Positions 1 to 7,277 of a DNA stretch of 25,816 bases are shown piece by piece; the stretch's first letter is position 1, and each line of letters opens with the position of its first letter. The position numbers were made by a program, and so were the translations under genes. Source of the stretch: Desulfomicrobiaceae bacterium (lineage in GTDB: Bacteria > Desulfobacterota > Desulfovibrionia > Desulfovibrionales > Desulfomicrobiaceae). Where the stretch lies: positions 1-25,816 of the forward strand of contig DPEO01000080.1 of NCBI GenBank assembly GCA_003530935.1, written 5' to 3'. A model generated the notes under the pieces. That model worked only from the letters and a program-made list of their open reading frames with translations. It had not been told where the DNA came from and did no database searches.

Positions 1-49
1 CTTGCAATGCCGGGCTTGCGCCCAGTATCCCCGATGTGTCGAATGCCAT
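1..49 (-). CDS. Possible start of a sigma-54-dependent activator (partial)
   Basis: A minus-strand ATG at 49-47 opens a frame that runs off the left edge, giving about 16 residues (MAFDTSGILGASPALQ). An AGGTGA stretch lies two bases before the ATG and would be a good ribosome binding site. The I-L-G-A-S-P-A-L-Q segment looks like the start of the AAA+ domain of NtrC/PspF-type activators, which often begins with a phrase such as IIGxSPAMxxV. If so, this would be a form without a receiver domain, divergent from sfsA. So few residues are visible that this is only a suggestion; the frame could be chance. Confidence 0.3.
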   Translation of the reverse strand, partial: MAFDTSGILGASPALQ

Positions 50-104
50 GGTCACCTGCCTCGTTGCCCACTTCCTGATGCGGACCGCAGGCGCTGTCAA
101 GAAT

Positions 105-830
105 ATGACGCTTCTTTCCTTTCCTCATCCCCTCACTTCGGCACAATTCGTCCGCCGGGAAAAGCGCTTTCTGGTGCATTGCCTGGTGGACGGGCGACCT
201 GCCATGGCGCATACCAATAATTCCGGATCCATGCGTGGACTGTTGCGCCCCGGGATGCCCATTCTCCTGTCACGGGCCACGTCTTCGGGGCGAAAACTGC
301 CCTATACCCTGGAACTGGTCTGCCCGGAGACGGCGTGGATCGGCGTCAATACCGCCGTGCCGGGGCGGATGCTCCGCCAGGCCGTGCACGAAAACGCCAT
401 CCCGGAATTCGCCGGTTTTGCGCAGCTGCGCGCAGAAGTCCGCCACGGCCAAAGCCGGTTGGACTTTGTCCTGGACGGCCCTGCAGGGCGCATCTGGGTG
501 GAGACCAAAAACGTCACTCTGGCGGAACAAGGGACGGCCCTCTTCCCCGATGCGGTCACGGTTCGAGGCACCAAGCATGTGGAGGAACTTACCGCCATGG
601 CCAAGGCAGGGGCCGAGACCGCGATTTTCTTTGGTATCCAGCGCACAGACTGTGCGGCCTTCGGCCCTGCCGCCCATATCGATCCGGCCTTTACTCAGGC
701 ATTCGCCGCAGCGCTCCGCGCCGGCGTGCGTATGCTCCCCTATGTCTTGGAGCCGTCGCCAAGCGGCATCCGTCTGCGGCACCGACTTCCTCTTGTCCTT
801 CCCGGAGCGTCATCATGTCCGACCATTTGA
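105..830 (+). CDS. sfsA: SfsA family protein
   Basis: This 241-residue protein matches the SfsA family along its length. It shows an F-x-R-R-E-K-R-F-L segment near residues 12-20, the H-T-N-N-S-G-S-M segment near 36-43, the V-E-T-K-N-V-T-L segment in the middle, and a G-T-K-H-V-E-E-L segment. SfsA was named for sugar fermentation stimulation in E. coli; its fold resembles nucleases or DNA-binding proteins and its exact activity is unsettled. I chose the ATG at 105 because family homology begins there, although no clear Shine-Dalgarno precedes it. The frame stays open to the left edge of the window with in-frame ATGs at 36, 48 and 78, so a longer form is not excluded. The 3' end overlaps hslO by 16 bases, which suggests co-translation. 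Confidence 0.9.
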   Translation: MTLLSFPHPLTSAQFVRREKRFLVHCLVDGRPAMAHTNNSGSMRGLLRPGMPILLSRATSSGRKLPYTLELVCPETAWIGVNTAVPGRMLRQAVHENAIPEFAGFAQLRAEVRHGQSRLDFVLDGPAGRIWVETKNVTLAEQGTALFPDAVTVRGTKHVEELTAMAKAGAETAIFFGIQRTDCAAFGPAAHIDPAFTQAFAAALRAGVRMLPYVLEPSPSGIRLRHRLPLVLPGASSCPTI

Positions 831-1720
831 CCCGCGTTCTCGCCCCTTCCGTCAATCTTCGCGCCGTGGCGTGCATCACCACCAATACCGTGGCCGAAGC
901 CTGCCGCCGCCACCAGCCAGCGCCTACGGCGGCCGTGGCCCTCGGCCGGGCGCTCACCGCCGGGGTACTGCTCGGCGCCTTGCTCAAAGGCCGGCAGCGT
1001 CTCGCCCTCAAGTTCGAAGGCAGCGGTCCGCTGGAAAAAATTGTGGTGCAAGCCGATGCCCACGGCGGGGTGCATGGCTACGTGGCCCATCCAGACGTGG
1101 ATCTGCCGCTTCGTCACGACCGTTTCGACGTCGCCGGAGCCTTGGGGGCCGGGGTGCTTACGGTCTCCAAGGACCTCCTCCTCAAGACCCCCTATCAGGG
1201 AGTGGTCCACTTGGTCTCAGGAGAGATCGGCGAGGACGTGGCCTACTACCTCACCGAATCCGAGCAAATCCCCTCGGCAGTGGGCGTCACCACCATCCCG
1301 GACGCCCACGGGGGCGTCATGGTGGCGGGTGGGTTTCTCATCCAAAGCCTTCCGCCGGCCAATGCAGATGCCGTCGACGCGGTTTTGCAGCGCATCCAAA
1401 CCTTGCCGCCTCTTGGCCGGATTTTCCACGACGAGCCGTCCGCTCAAGGACTTTTGGAGCGCATCTTCCACGGCATGGACATGGAAGTTCTCGAAACATC
1501 CCCTGTGGCGTTCCGGTGCAGTTGCTCCGAGCAGCGCATCCTTCAAGCCCTGGGCACCTTGGGGCGGGACGAACTCTTGCGCCTCGCCGCAGAAGAAGAG
1601 GCCATCTCCATCCGCTGTGAGTTCTGCGGTGAAGAATATCGCTTTTCCCCGCTCCAACTCCACGAGCTCGTGCGCCAACTCCCCAGCCCCCCGCAGCCGG
1701 AAAGCGGCGCCCCTGCCTAA
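815..1720 (+). CDS. hslO: Redox-regulated chaperone Hsp33
   Basis: This 301-residue protein is Hsp33, a cytosolic holdase activated by oxidation that binds unfolding proteins during oxidative stress. The redox switch is intact: a CxC pair at C235/C237 and a CxxC pair at C268/C271 (sequence CEFCGE), the four zinc ligands of the family. The N-terminal part shows typical Hsp33 segments such as L-x-G-A-L-L-K-G and A-D-A-H-G-G-V-H-G-Y. The start ATG lies inside the end of sfsA, with GGAG about seven bases upstream at 804-807. Length is close to the usual 290 residues. An oxidation sensor fits an anaerobe that meets oxygen. A short hairpin (1724-1737) follows the stop. Confidence 0.96.
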   Translation: MSDHLTRVLAPSVNLRAVACITTNTVAEACRRHQPAPTAAVALGRALTAGVLLGALLKGRQRLALKFEGSGPLEKIVVQADAHGGVHGYVAHPDVDLPLRHDRFDVAGALGAGVLTVSKDLLLKTPYQGVVHLVSGEIGEDVAYYLTESEQIPSAVGVTTIPDAHGGVMVAGGFLIQSLPPANADAVDAVLQRIQTLPPLGRIFHDEPSAQGLLERIFHGMDMEVLETSPVAFRCSCSEQRILQALGTLGRDELLRLAAEEEAISIRCEFCGEEYRFSPLQLHELVRQLPSPPQPESGAPA

Positions 1721-1723
1721 TGG

Positions 1724-1737
1724 GGTGCATCGGCACC
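1724..1737. repeat. Small hairpin between convergent genes
   Basis: GGTGC (1724-1728) and GCACC (1733-1737) pair around a four-base loop ATCG in the 18-base gap between hslO and the convergent flagellar gene. Only two T residues follow on the plus strand, so as a terminator it is weak. The string GGGTGCATCGGC that spans it (1723-1734) recurs just after the GH57 gene at 12917-12928. Confidence 0.35.
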
Positions 1738-1738
1738 G

Positions 1739-2077
1739 TTAAATGAGGGTGTCGAGGAGCGCCCCAGTCATGTCCGCCTGGGTACGGATGGCCACGGCAT
1801 TGGCGGCATAGGCCGCCTCGTCTTGCACCATCTGCACCATCTCCGTGGCCAAATCCACGTTGGAGCCCTCCACGAGGGTATCTTCCGGGCCCGGCACGAG
1901 CGGGCCTGCAGAGGTGTCTTCGCGGATTTCCGCCACACGCACGCCCTGGTCGCCAGGACCGCTTTCCAGGCGGGCCTCCTTGGCGCGGTAGCCGGGGGTG
2001 TTCATGTTGGCCACGTCATTGGCCGTGACCGCCTGCGAGATGCCGAGTGCCGAAATAGCGCTGAGATTCGTCTCCAT
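1739..2077 (-). CDS. Small flagellar basal-body rod-like protein
   Basis: This 112-residue protein carries the two sequence blocks of flagellar rod/hook-family proteins. Near the N-terminus, residues 19-30 contain A-N-D-V-A-N-M-N-T-P-G-Y, the rod-protein signature ANxxTPGY. Near the C-terminus is S-N-V-D-L-A-T-E-M-V-Q-M-V followed by a helical tail. The central domain found in FlgC or FlgG is almost absent, so it is shorter than FlgB or FlgC (about 130-140 residues). It has no signal peptide, as for rod proteins exported by the flagellar type III apparatus. AAGGAGG lies seven bases before the ATG. No other flagellar gene is in the window. It is probably a rod-associated or atypical FlgC-like subunit; I give no symbol because the exact assignment is uncertain. 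Confidence 0.75.
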   Translation of the reverse strand: METNLSAISALGISQAVTANDVANMNTPGYRAKEARLESGPGDQGVRVAEIREDTSAGPLVPGPEDTLVEGSNVDLATEMVQMVQDEAAYAANAVAIRTQADMTGALLDTLI

Positions 2078-2474
2078 GGCGCCCTCCTTGTGCGAACAGT
2101 ATGGAGCGATGCCGTCTTCGTCCAGAGGCCGGCACGGAATTTATGCGCCGGCCTCCCATTCCACGACCTGGCGACGGGTCGCGGCGGGTTTTGGGAACCC
2201 CACCCCGACCGCAAGGAGCCTGGGCTTCCGAGGAGCGCAGCGGTATTTGGCGGCGTCGTTGCGGGCCTGAAGCTGCGCCCAAACCTCGCCGGGGGAACTC
2301 ACCTTGAGCGCAACGCGCCATAGCGCGCCGAACCGGCCTGGGGCATGCGGTCCAGCCGGGCCCAAGCGCTACGCACGGGCATCGTCAGGACCGTCCACGG
2401 AGGCGGTCCAGCGTCGCGCATTGTCGCGAAGTGGGCGCCGGAGGCTACGGTCCATGCGGCCCGTCGGATGTCCT
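2078..2474 (-). other. 397-base stretch without a confident gene
   Basis: Between folE2 and the flagellar gene I see no convincing gene. The minus strand has a 74-codon open frame (2141-2365) with GC-rich third positions in part of it, including a plausible stretch L-K-V-S-S-P-G-E-V-W-A-Q-L-Q-A-R. A neighbouring frame just upstream reads M-P-V-R-S-A-W-A-R-L-D-R-M-P. Read across a frame change the two could be the remains of one gene, but this is a guess. No tRNA-like T-loop and no recognisable RNase P or SRP RNA core was found. The stretch also holds the inverted repeat at 2125-2155 and presumably the promoter of the flagellar gene. Confidence 0.3.
2125..2155. repeat. Nine-base-pair inverted repeat upstream of the flagellar gene
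   Basis: GAGGCCGGC (2125-2133) is perfectly complementary to GCCGGCCTC (2147-2155) across a 13-base AT-richer loop. Neither strand has a T-run after the stem, so it is not an obvious intrinsic terminator. It lies 48 bases before the flagellar start codon and could be an mRNA structure, a protein site, or a terminator that needs no T-tract for folE2 transcripts. Confidence 0.5.
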
Positions 2475-3296
2475 TCAGCAGGACGGATGCGGATCACGGG
2501 GCAACTGCGGCGTCGGCGCCTCGCCGTCGGCCCACGACTCGATACACGCATAGGCGCTGTGGTTATGGATGGACTCCATGGACTCCACCTCCACCCGAAA
2601 GCCCTGCACCCGGGGATGAGCGGCCAGGCGCTGGGCCGCAGCGCGCACCACATCTTCCACAAAGGCCGGATGGGCAAATGCCGTCTCGGTGACGTGCTTT
2701 TCGTCCTCCCGCTTGAGCAGCGGGTACACCGGCGAGGATGCCGAGTCCTGGGCGATGGCGATGAGGTCTTCAATCCAGAGCATGCCGGAAAACTGGGCCT
2801 CCATGCGTACCAGCGCCCGCTGGCTGTGGGCACCCTCCCGACTGATGGCCTTGGAGCACGGGCACACGGTCATCACCGGGACCTCCACCCCCAAGGTCAT
2901 ACGGGCGCCGTCTTCTCGAAGGCTGCCGCGCAGCCAACAGCTGTAGTCCATGGGCGCCGCGCTGCCGGTCACTGGGGCATGACGCGCCAGAAAATACGGG
3001 AACCGAAAGCACAGGAACGCCCGTCGCGCCTCCAGACGAGCGCGCACATCGGCCAGAAGTGTGCGACAGGTCTGGGCATCCAGAGCGAAGTCCGCCGCAG
3101 CCAGGGCCTCGAGAAACCGGCTCATATGCGTGCCTTTGAAATGCGCCGGCAGCTCCACCCCCAGCTCCACCTGGGCCACGGTATGCTGCACCCCACGCTC
3201 CCGGTCCCGCACCCGAAGCGGCACCGCCACGTGCCGCACGCCCACCCGGTCGATGGGCAGGGGGACTTCCGCCGGATCCCGCTGCACGTCACGCAT
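2475..3296 (-). CDS. folE2: GTP cyclohydrolase FolE2 (type IB)
   Basis: This 273-residue protein belongs to the GCYH-IB/MptA family. It converts GTP to 7,8-dihydroneopterin triphosphate, the first step toward tetrahydrofolate and, through preQ0, queuosine. Family marks are H-F-K-G-T-H-M-S-R-F near residues 52-61, the catalytic cysteine segment T-V-C-P-C-S-K near 143-149 (C145, C147), and the M-E-S-I-H-N-H-S-A-Y-A block toward the C-terminus. The start ATG overlaps the nikR stop in TAATG, so translation is probably coupled; the same frame is open upstream, but only as a shadow of nikR. Unlike type IA enzymes this family does not depend on zinc. It is the last gene of the purine-import run, and its substrate GTP is a product of that pathway. 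Confidence 0.93.
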   Translation of the reverse strand: MRDVQRDPAEVPLPIDRVGVRHVAVPLRVRDRERGVQHTVAQVELGVELPAHFKGTHMSRFLEALAAADFALDAQTCRTLLADVRARLEARRAFLCFRFPYFLARHAPVTGSAAPMDYSCWLRGSLREDGARMTLGVEVPVMTVCPCSKAISREGAHSQRALVRMEAQFSGMLWIEDLIAIAQDSASSPVYPLLKREDEKHVTETAFAHPAFVEDVVRAAAQRLAAHPRVQGFRVEVESMESIHNHSAYACIESWADGEAPTPQLPRDPHPSC

Positions 3297-3721
3297 TACG
3301 GCAAATCCTGACCTGTAGTGGACAGGGTGAGCTTGCCGTGCTTCACCCCTTTGGTGGCGATGAGCCGCTCCGCGGTCACCTTGAGCTCCTGACCCGGGCC
3401 ACGCAGGACCAGGACTTCCATGCAATTGTGGTGGTCCAGGTGCACGTGCAGGGACACCACGATGACATCCAAAGACGAGTGCTGGATCTCGGTCATCTTC
3501 TGGGCCAGATCCGATTGGTGGTGATCGTACACCAAAGTGAGGGTACCGACCATCTCTTTGGCTTTGTTGATATCTTCCCACTCCTTCTGCACCAAGGCGT
3601 TCCGAATCAGATCCCGGATGGCCTCGGAGCGGGTCTGGTAGCAGCGCTCCTCACACAGGGCGTCGAACTTCTCCAGCAGGTCCGAATCCAGCGACACGCC
3701 AAAACGGATGGTCTGTCCCAT
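3296..3721 (-). CDS. nikR: Nickel-responsive regulator NikR
   Basis: This 141-residue protein is a ribbon-helix-helix repressor with a C-terminal ACT-type nickel domain. The N-terminal part (about 1-50) begins I-R-F-G-V-S-L-D and contains the R-S-E-A-I-R-D-L-I helix. The nickel ligands match E. coli H76, H87, H89 and C95: here H81, H92, H94 and C100, within L-H-V-H-L-D-H-H-N-C. The start ATG is two bases after the methyltransferase stop, with an AAGGGGGAG ribosome binding site inside that gene's end. The stop overlaps folE2. NikR usually controls nickel uptake, but no nickel transporter or hydrogenase gene lies in the window, so it probably acts in trans. I saw no palindromic operator next to it. 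Confidence 0.93.
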   Translation of the reverse strand: MGQTIRFGVSLDSDLLEKFDALCEERCYQTRSEAIRDLIRNALVQKEWEDINKAKEMVGTLTLVYDHHQSDLAQKMTEIQHSSLDVIVVSLHVHLDHHNCMEVLVLRGPGQELKVTAERLIATKGVKHGKLTLSTTGQDLP

Positions 3722-3723
3722 GC

Positions 3724-4377
3724 TCACTCCCCCTTGAGTTGGAGTTCCCAAATACGCACGAGCGACGGTTTCCCGTACCAGGGAAGCTCCGCTTCCTGCC
3801 GGCAGATGACCCGCCAGCCACAACTCCGGAAGCGATCCCATACCGGACGGGACACCGCCCGGTCCGGATCCGACAACCACACCCGACCCCCCGGGGCCAA
3901 AAGCCTCCGGAAAAGCCCTTCCAAGGCAGGGAAAAACCGCGTCTCGTACAAAATATCCGCCCCCCAAATGCGGGCAAAGCTCGCAGGCCGAAACGGGGGG
4001 CGATTCCAATCCCCGGCCACCCAGCTCGGCGCGACGGCCACGGCGTTGTGCACCGCGTTCCTGCGAGCAAAGGCGAGCGCGTCATGGATGAGGTCCATCC
4101 CCACCACCTGCGCCCCGCACTGCGCCGCCACCAGACTGGAAAGCCCAAGGCCGCAGCCCACATCCAGGCAGCGCAGCCCCTGCACGGCCACACCTTCGCG
4201 CGCCACGAACCGGGCGAGCCCCACTGCGGCGGGCCACAGCTCGACCCAGTAGGGGATACGGTCTTCGGCCGCAGGGTCGTCTTCAGGAAAGTCCGCCCAC
4301 AGGCTCTCCAGATCCGCCGGCCGCAAAAGCTCCCAACGCCGTCCCGCCACTTGAGCACAGAGCACGCCGCCACTCAT
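3724..4377 (-). CDS. Class I SAM methyltransferase, protein-lysine type
   Basis: This 217-residue protein has a Rossmann-type methyltransferase core. Motif I is L-D-V-G-C-G-L-G-L-S at residues 71-80, and V-V-G-M-D-L at 91-96 ends the second strand. The preceding P-Y-W-V-E-L-W-P (42-49) is characteristic of the METTL20/METTL21-like family of protein lysine methyltransferases, whose bacterial members can modify the beta subunit of electron transfer flavoprotein. The residue after the middle strand (G-A-D-I-L-Y) also fits that family. Start and preceding stop share ATGA with the ABC ATPase gene. Its target here is unknown; a small-molecule substrate remains possible. No ETF gene is in the window. 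Confidence 0.8.
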   Translation of the reverse strand: MSGGVLCAQVAGRRWELLRPADLESLWADFPEDDPAAEDRIPYWVELWPAAVGLARFVAREGVAVQGLRCLDVGCGLGLSSLVAAQCGAQVVGMDLIHDALAFARRNAVHNAVAVAPSWVAGDWNRPPFRPASFARIWGADILYETRFFPALEGLFRRLLAPGGRVWLSDPDRAVSRPVWDRFRSCGWRVICRQEAELPWYGKPSLVRIWELQLKGE

Positions 4378-5873
4378 ACCGCAGCCTCCTCTTGGCGCGC
4401 GGCCCCAGCCATGTAGAGTCCAATGCGCGCCACTTCGCCCTCGTCGTCCGCAGCAAAGGACGCCACCACTTGCCCGCGGTACAAGACGACGATGCGATCG
4501 GCCACGGCCAGGGCTTCCGCCACTTCTCCGGTGACCAAAAGCACCCCGGCCTCTTCCCGCGCGGCCAAGAGGGCACGCCAGACTTCCTGGGTGGCGGCAA
4601 TATCGAGCCCCTGGGTAGGCTGATCCGCCACCACCAAGCGCGGCCGACGGGCGAATTCCCGCGCCAGCACCAATTTCTGGAGATTGCCACCGGAAAATTG
4701 CCGGGCCGCCATCTCGGGCCGCGGGGGATAGACCCCGAAAGTGTCCATGAGCTCCACGACCTTGGCCCGCGCCCGCGCGCGCTCCATCCATCCCCAGCGG
4801 GAATAGCCCTGCCGGGTGGTGAGGAGGAAATTGTCCACCGTGTCCATGTCCCGACACACCGCCACCCCGAGGCGGTCCTCCGGGACATACCCGATGCCGC
4901 CCTGCCACGGGGCGCGGCAGTGAAAATCCGCCCAGGGTTGGCCCAAAATCCACGCCTCGCCTCCTTGCGGGGCGCGCAGGCCGCAGACCACTTCCACCAG
5001 GGCGCTCTGGCCATTGCCCGCCACGCCCACCACGGCCACCACCTCGCCCTGGCGCACCCGCAAATCCACTCCGGCCAAACCGCCTCCATGAACGCCAGAA
5101 AGACGCAGCACCGCCTGACGAGGCTCCACGGGCGGGCGATCCACCGCAAGCAGCACGTCCCGTCCCACCATGCGCCGGGCGAGCTCCGCCGGAGAAGTCA
5201 CCTCGGAGACGAGCATCTCGTCCACGATGCGGCCGCGACGCAAGATGGCCACCTCATGCGCCACGGACAAGACTTCGTTCAGCTTATGGGAGATGAAGAC
5301 CACCGCCACCCCTTCCTCGGCCAAGCGACGCAGCGCGACAAAAAGGGCCTCCGTCTCGGTGGGGGTGAGCACCGCTGTGGGTTCGTCCAGAATGAGCACC
5401 CGGCAGCCCCGGGCAAGGACCTTCACGATCTCCACCCGTTGGCGCTCGCCCATGGAAAGGTCCGCCACCCGGGCCATGGGGTCCACTTCCAACCCCAGGC
5501 GCTTGGCCAACTCCGTCACCCGACGGGCCTGGGCCGCGGGCGAAACCCACGCCCCGCCCTCCTGCCCCAAGGCGACGTTCTCCGCCACGGTCATGGCGGG
5601 CACCAAGGTGAAGTGCTGATAGACCATGCCGATGCCCGCGGTCAGGGAATCCCGCGTGGAGCGAAAGACGGTCGGAACGCCATCCACCAGGATGGTGCCC
5701 TCATCCGGACGGTACTGACCGGCCAAGACCGCCATGAGGGTGGATTTCCCGGCCCCGTTCTCTCCGAGCACCGCCTTGATGCGGCCAGGCCGGATGTCCA
5801 GGCTCACCCCGTCACATGCCGTGACCGGGCCAAAGCGCTTGACGATATGCTGCAGGCGGATGATGGGCTCCAC
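4374..5873 (-). CDS. BMP/Nup-type nucleoside ABC transporter, double ATPase
   Basis: This protein of about 499 residues contains two ABC domains in tandem, as in sugar and nucleoside importers of the RbsA/NupO group. Domain 1 has Walker A G-E-N-G-A-G-K-S-T at 37-45, signature L-S-M-G-E-R-Q, and Walker B L-I-L-D-E-P-T. Domain 2 has a degenerate Walker A (G-V-A-G-N-G-Q-S-A, no lysine), signature F-S-G-G-N-L-Q-K, and A-D-Q-P-T-Q-G-L-D, as is usual for the family. I prefer the GTG at 5873, one base after the gpt stop with AGGGA upstream; an ATG at 5924 would overlap gpt by 50 bases and lacks a ribosome binding site. It powers import with the two permeases and binding protein encoded upstream, with gpt in between. 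Confidence 0.92.
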   Translation of the reverse strand: MEPIIRLQHIVKRFGPVTACDGVSLDIRPGRIKAVLGENGAGKSTLMAVLAGQYRPDEGTILVDGVPTVFRSTRDSLTAGIGMVYQHFTLVPAMTVAENVALGQEGGAWVSPAAQARRVTELAKRLGLEVDPMARVADLSMGERQRVEIVKVLARGCRVLILDEPTAVLTPTETEALFVALRRLAEEGVAVVFISHKLNEVLSVAHEVAILRRGRIVDEMLVSEVTSPAELARRMVGRDVLLAVDRPPVEPRQAVLRLSGVHGGGLAGVDLRVRQGEVVAVVGVAGNGQSALVEVVCGLRAPQGGEAWILGQPWADFHCRAPWQGGIGYVPEDRLGVAVCRDMDTVDNFLLTTRQGYSRWGWMERARARAKVVELMDTFGVYPPRPEMAARQFSGGNLQKLVLAREFARRPRLVVADQPTQGLDIAATQEVWRALLAAREEAGVLLVTGEVAEALAVADRIVVLYRGQVVASFAADDEGEVARIGLYMAGAARQEEAAV

Positions 5874-5874
5874 A

Positions 5875-6354
5875 CTATCCCTGCCGCATGCCTGCAATGG
5901 GTTGGACGAACTGGGATTCGGCATCCCAAGGGAAGAGAATCCAGGTATCCTGGCTCACCTCCGTGATGAAGGTGTCCACCAAGGGGCGGCCTGCAGGCTT
6001 GGCGTAGAGGGTGGCGAAATGCGCCTTGGGGTACATCTCCCGAATCACCTTGGCGGTGCGGCCGGTGTCCACCAAATCGTCCACGATGAGCCACCCTGCG
6101 CCGTCGCCGGTGACACTTTTGAGCACCTGGACCTCGCCTTTGTGCTCCTGCCAATCATAACTGGCCACACACACGGTATCCACCAAGCGAATGTCCAACT
6201 CTCGGGCGACAATGGCCGCAGGCACGAGGCCGCCGCGCGTCACGGCGATGATCCCCTGAAAATACTCCAACTCCAAAAGCCGCCAGGACAACGCCTTGGC
6301 GTCGCGGTGCAACTGATCCCAGGAAATGGGGTAGGTTCGTTGATAGCGTGTCAT
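5875..6354 (-). CDS. gpt: Xanthine-guanine phosphoribosyltransferase
   Basis: This 159-residue protein is a type I phosphoribosyltransferase close to E. coli Gpt. It joins xanthine or guanine to PRPP, giving XMP or GMP. The PRPP loop V-D-D-L-V-D-T-G-R-T is at residues 91-100, the T-R-G-G-L-V-P-A segment at 39-46, and the C-terminal part has L-F-P-W typical of Gpt. The ATG lies two bases after the permease stop. The gene is inserted between the second permease and the ATPase of a nucleoside-type importer, with almost no spacing, so it is part of the same transcript. The arrangement suggests that the imported compound is a purine base, or a nucleoside cleaved to one, and is trapped as a nucleotide on entry. 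Confidence 0.95.
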   Translation of the reverse strand: MTRYQRTYPISWDQLHRDAKALSWRLLELEYFQGIIAVTRGGLVPAAIVARELDIRLVDTVCVASYDWQEHKGEVQVLKSVTGDGAGWLIVDDLVDTGRTAKVIREMYPKAHFATLYAKPAGRPLVDTFITEVSQDTWILFPWDAESQFVQPIAGMRQG

Positions 6355-6356
6355 GG

Positions 6357-7277
6357 TTATTCCGAAGGTTCGGGGTTGATGCCAAGGGCCGCCGGCGCCC
6401 CAAAGAAGCGTCCCCAGCGGCTTGAGACAGCGAGCACGACAATGGTCAGGACATAGGGAAGCATCAGCAAAAGGGACGACGGCACGGCAGTACCCGCGGC
6501 CTGCAGCCGAAGCTGAAAGGCCATGACGCCCCCAAAAAGATAGGCCCCCACCATCGCCCGGCCAGGACGCCAAAAGGCGAAGATCACGAGTGCCACGGCA
6601 ATCCAGCCCCGCCCCGCGGTCACGCCATTGGTCCATAGATGGGTGAAGGCAAGGCTCAGGTACGCCCCCCCCACGCCGATGAGCATACCGCCCACGAGAC
6701 ACGCGCCCAGGCGCAACCGGGCAACGGAAAGCCCGGCCGCTCGGCACGCTGTGGGGCTCTCGCCTGCGGCCCGCAGCCGAAGCCCCCAACGGGTGCGGGA
6801 AAGCCCCACAGTGGCCGCCACCGGCAAGGCGTATGAAAAATACACCAGCACGTCCTGGCTGAAGAGCACCGGGCCAAGTACCGGAATCTCCCGCAACCCA
6901 GGAATAGGCATGGGGTCGAACCCCGGGGCCGCAAGGCCGACGTACGGCGTGCCGAGAAAATTGGCCAGCCCCGTGGCCAGGATGGTGAGGGCCAAACCCG
7001 AGACCACCTGGTTGGCCAGGGCGTAGGTGCAGACCACGCCGTGGAGCAAACAGGCCGCAGCCCCCGCACCCGCGGCAGCCGCCAGCCCCAGCCACGGGCT
7101 GCCGGTCGCCATGCTCATCCAAAAGCCTGCGAGCGCCCCGAGCAGCATGGCCCCTTCCACGCCCAAGTTGAGGATGCCCGCACGCTCCATGAGGATCTCT
7201 CCCACAGTGGCGTAGAAGATCGGAGTGCCGGCCTGCACTGCAGCCGCCAAAACCGGAAGGAGCATCTCTGCGGTCAT
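6357..7277 (-). CDS. Nucleoside/nucleobase ABC transporter permease 2
   Basis: This 306-residue, very hydrophobic protein belongs to the BPD_transp_2 permease family (NupQ/YufQ type). Marks are the N-terminal A-T-V-G-E-I-L-M-E-R-A-G-I-L-N-L-G-V-E-G-A-M block, which is strongly conserved in such permeases, and repeated membrane segments, roughly eight to nine. The ATG overlaps the previous permease stop in ATGA. An upstream extension in the same frame is only a shadow of the neighbouring gene. It pairs with permease 1 to form the membrane channel for the imported purine. Substrate cannot be read from sequence; the neighbour gpt points to a purine. Confidence 0.92.
   Translation of the reverse strand: MTAEMLLPVLAAAVQAGTPIFYATVGEILMERAGILNLGVEGAMLLGALAGFWMSMATGSPWLGLAAAAGAGAAACLLHGVVCTYALANQVVSGLALTILATGLANFLGTPYVGLAAPGFDPMPIPGLREIPVLGPVLFSQDVLVYFSYALPVAATVGLSRTRWGLRLRAAGESPTACRAAGLSVARLRLGACLVGGMLIGVGGAYLSLAFTHLWTNGVTAGRGWIAVALVIFAFWRPGRAMVGAYLFGGVMAFQLRLQAAGTAVPSSLLLMLPYVLTIVVLAVSSRWGRFFGAPAALGINPEPSE

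Noticed and set aside
2078..2474. A tRNA, RNase P RNA or SRP RNA in the gene-poor stretch
   Set aside because: I found no T-loop consensus and none of the conserved core strings of these RNAs on either strand.
5874..5924. ATG at 5924 as start of the ABC ATPase
   Set aside because: It would overlap gpt by 50 bases, has no ribosome binding site, and adds residues before the conserved domain. The GTG at 5873 directly after the gpt stop fits better.
4392..5966. Long plus-strand open frame opposite the ABC ATPase
   Set aside because: It mirrors a clearly conserved minus-strand protein, is full of histidine, glycine and proline, and matches no family. GC-rich genes often leave such open frames on the other strand.
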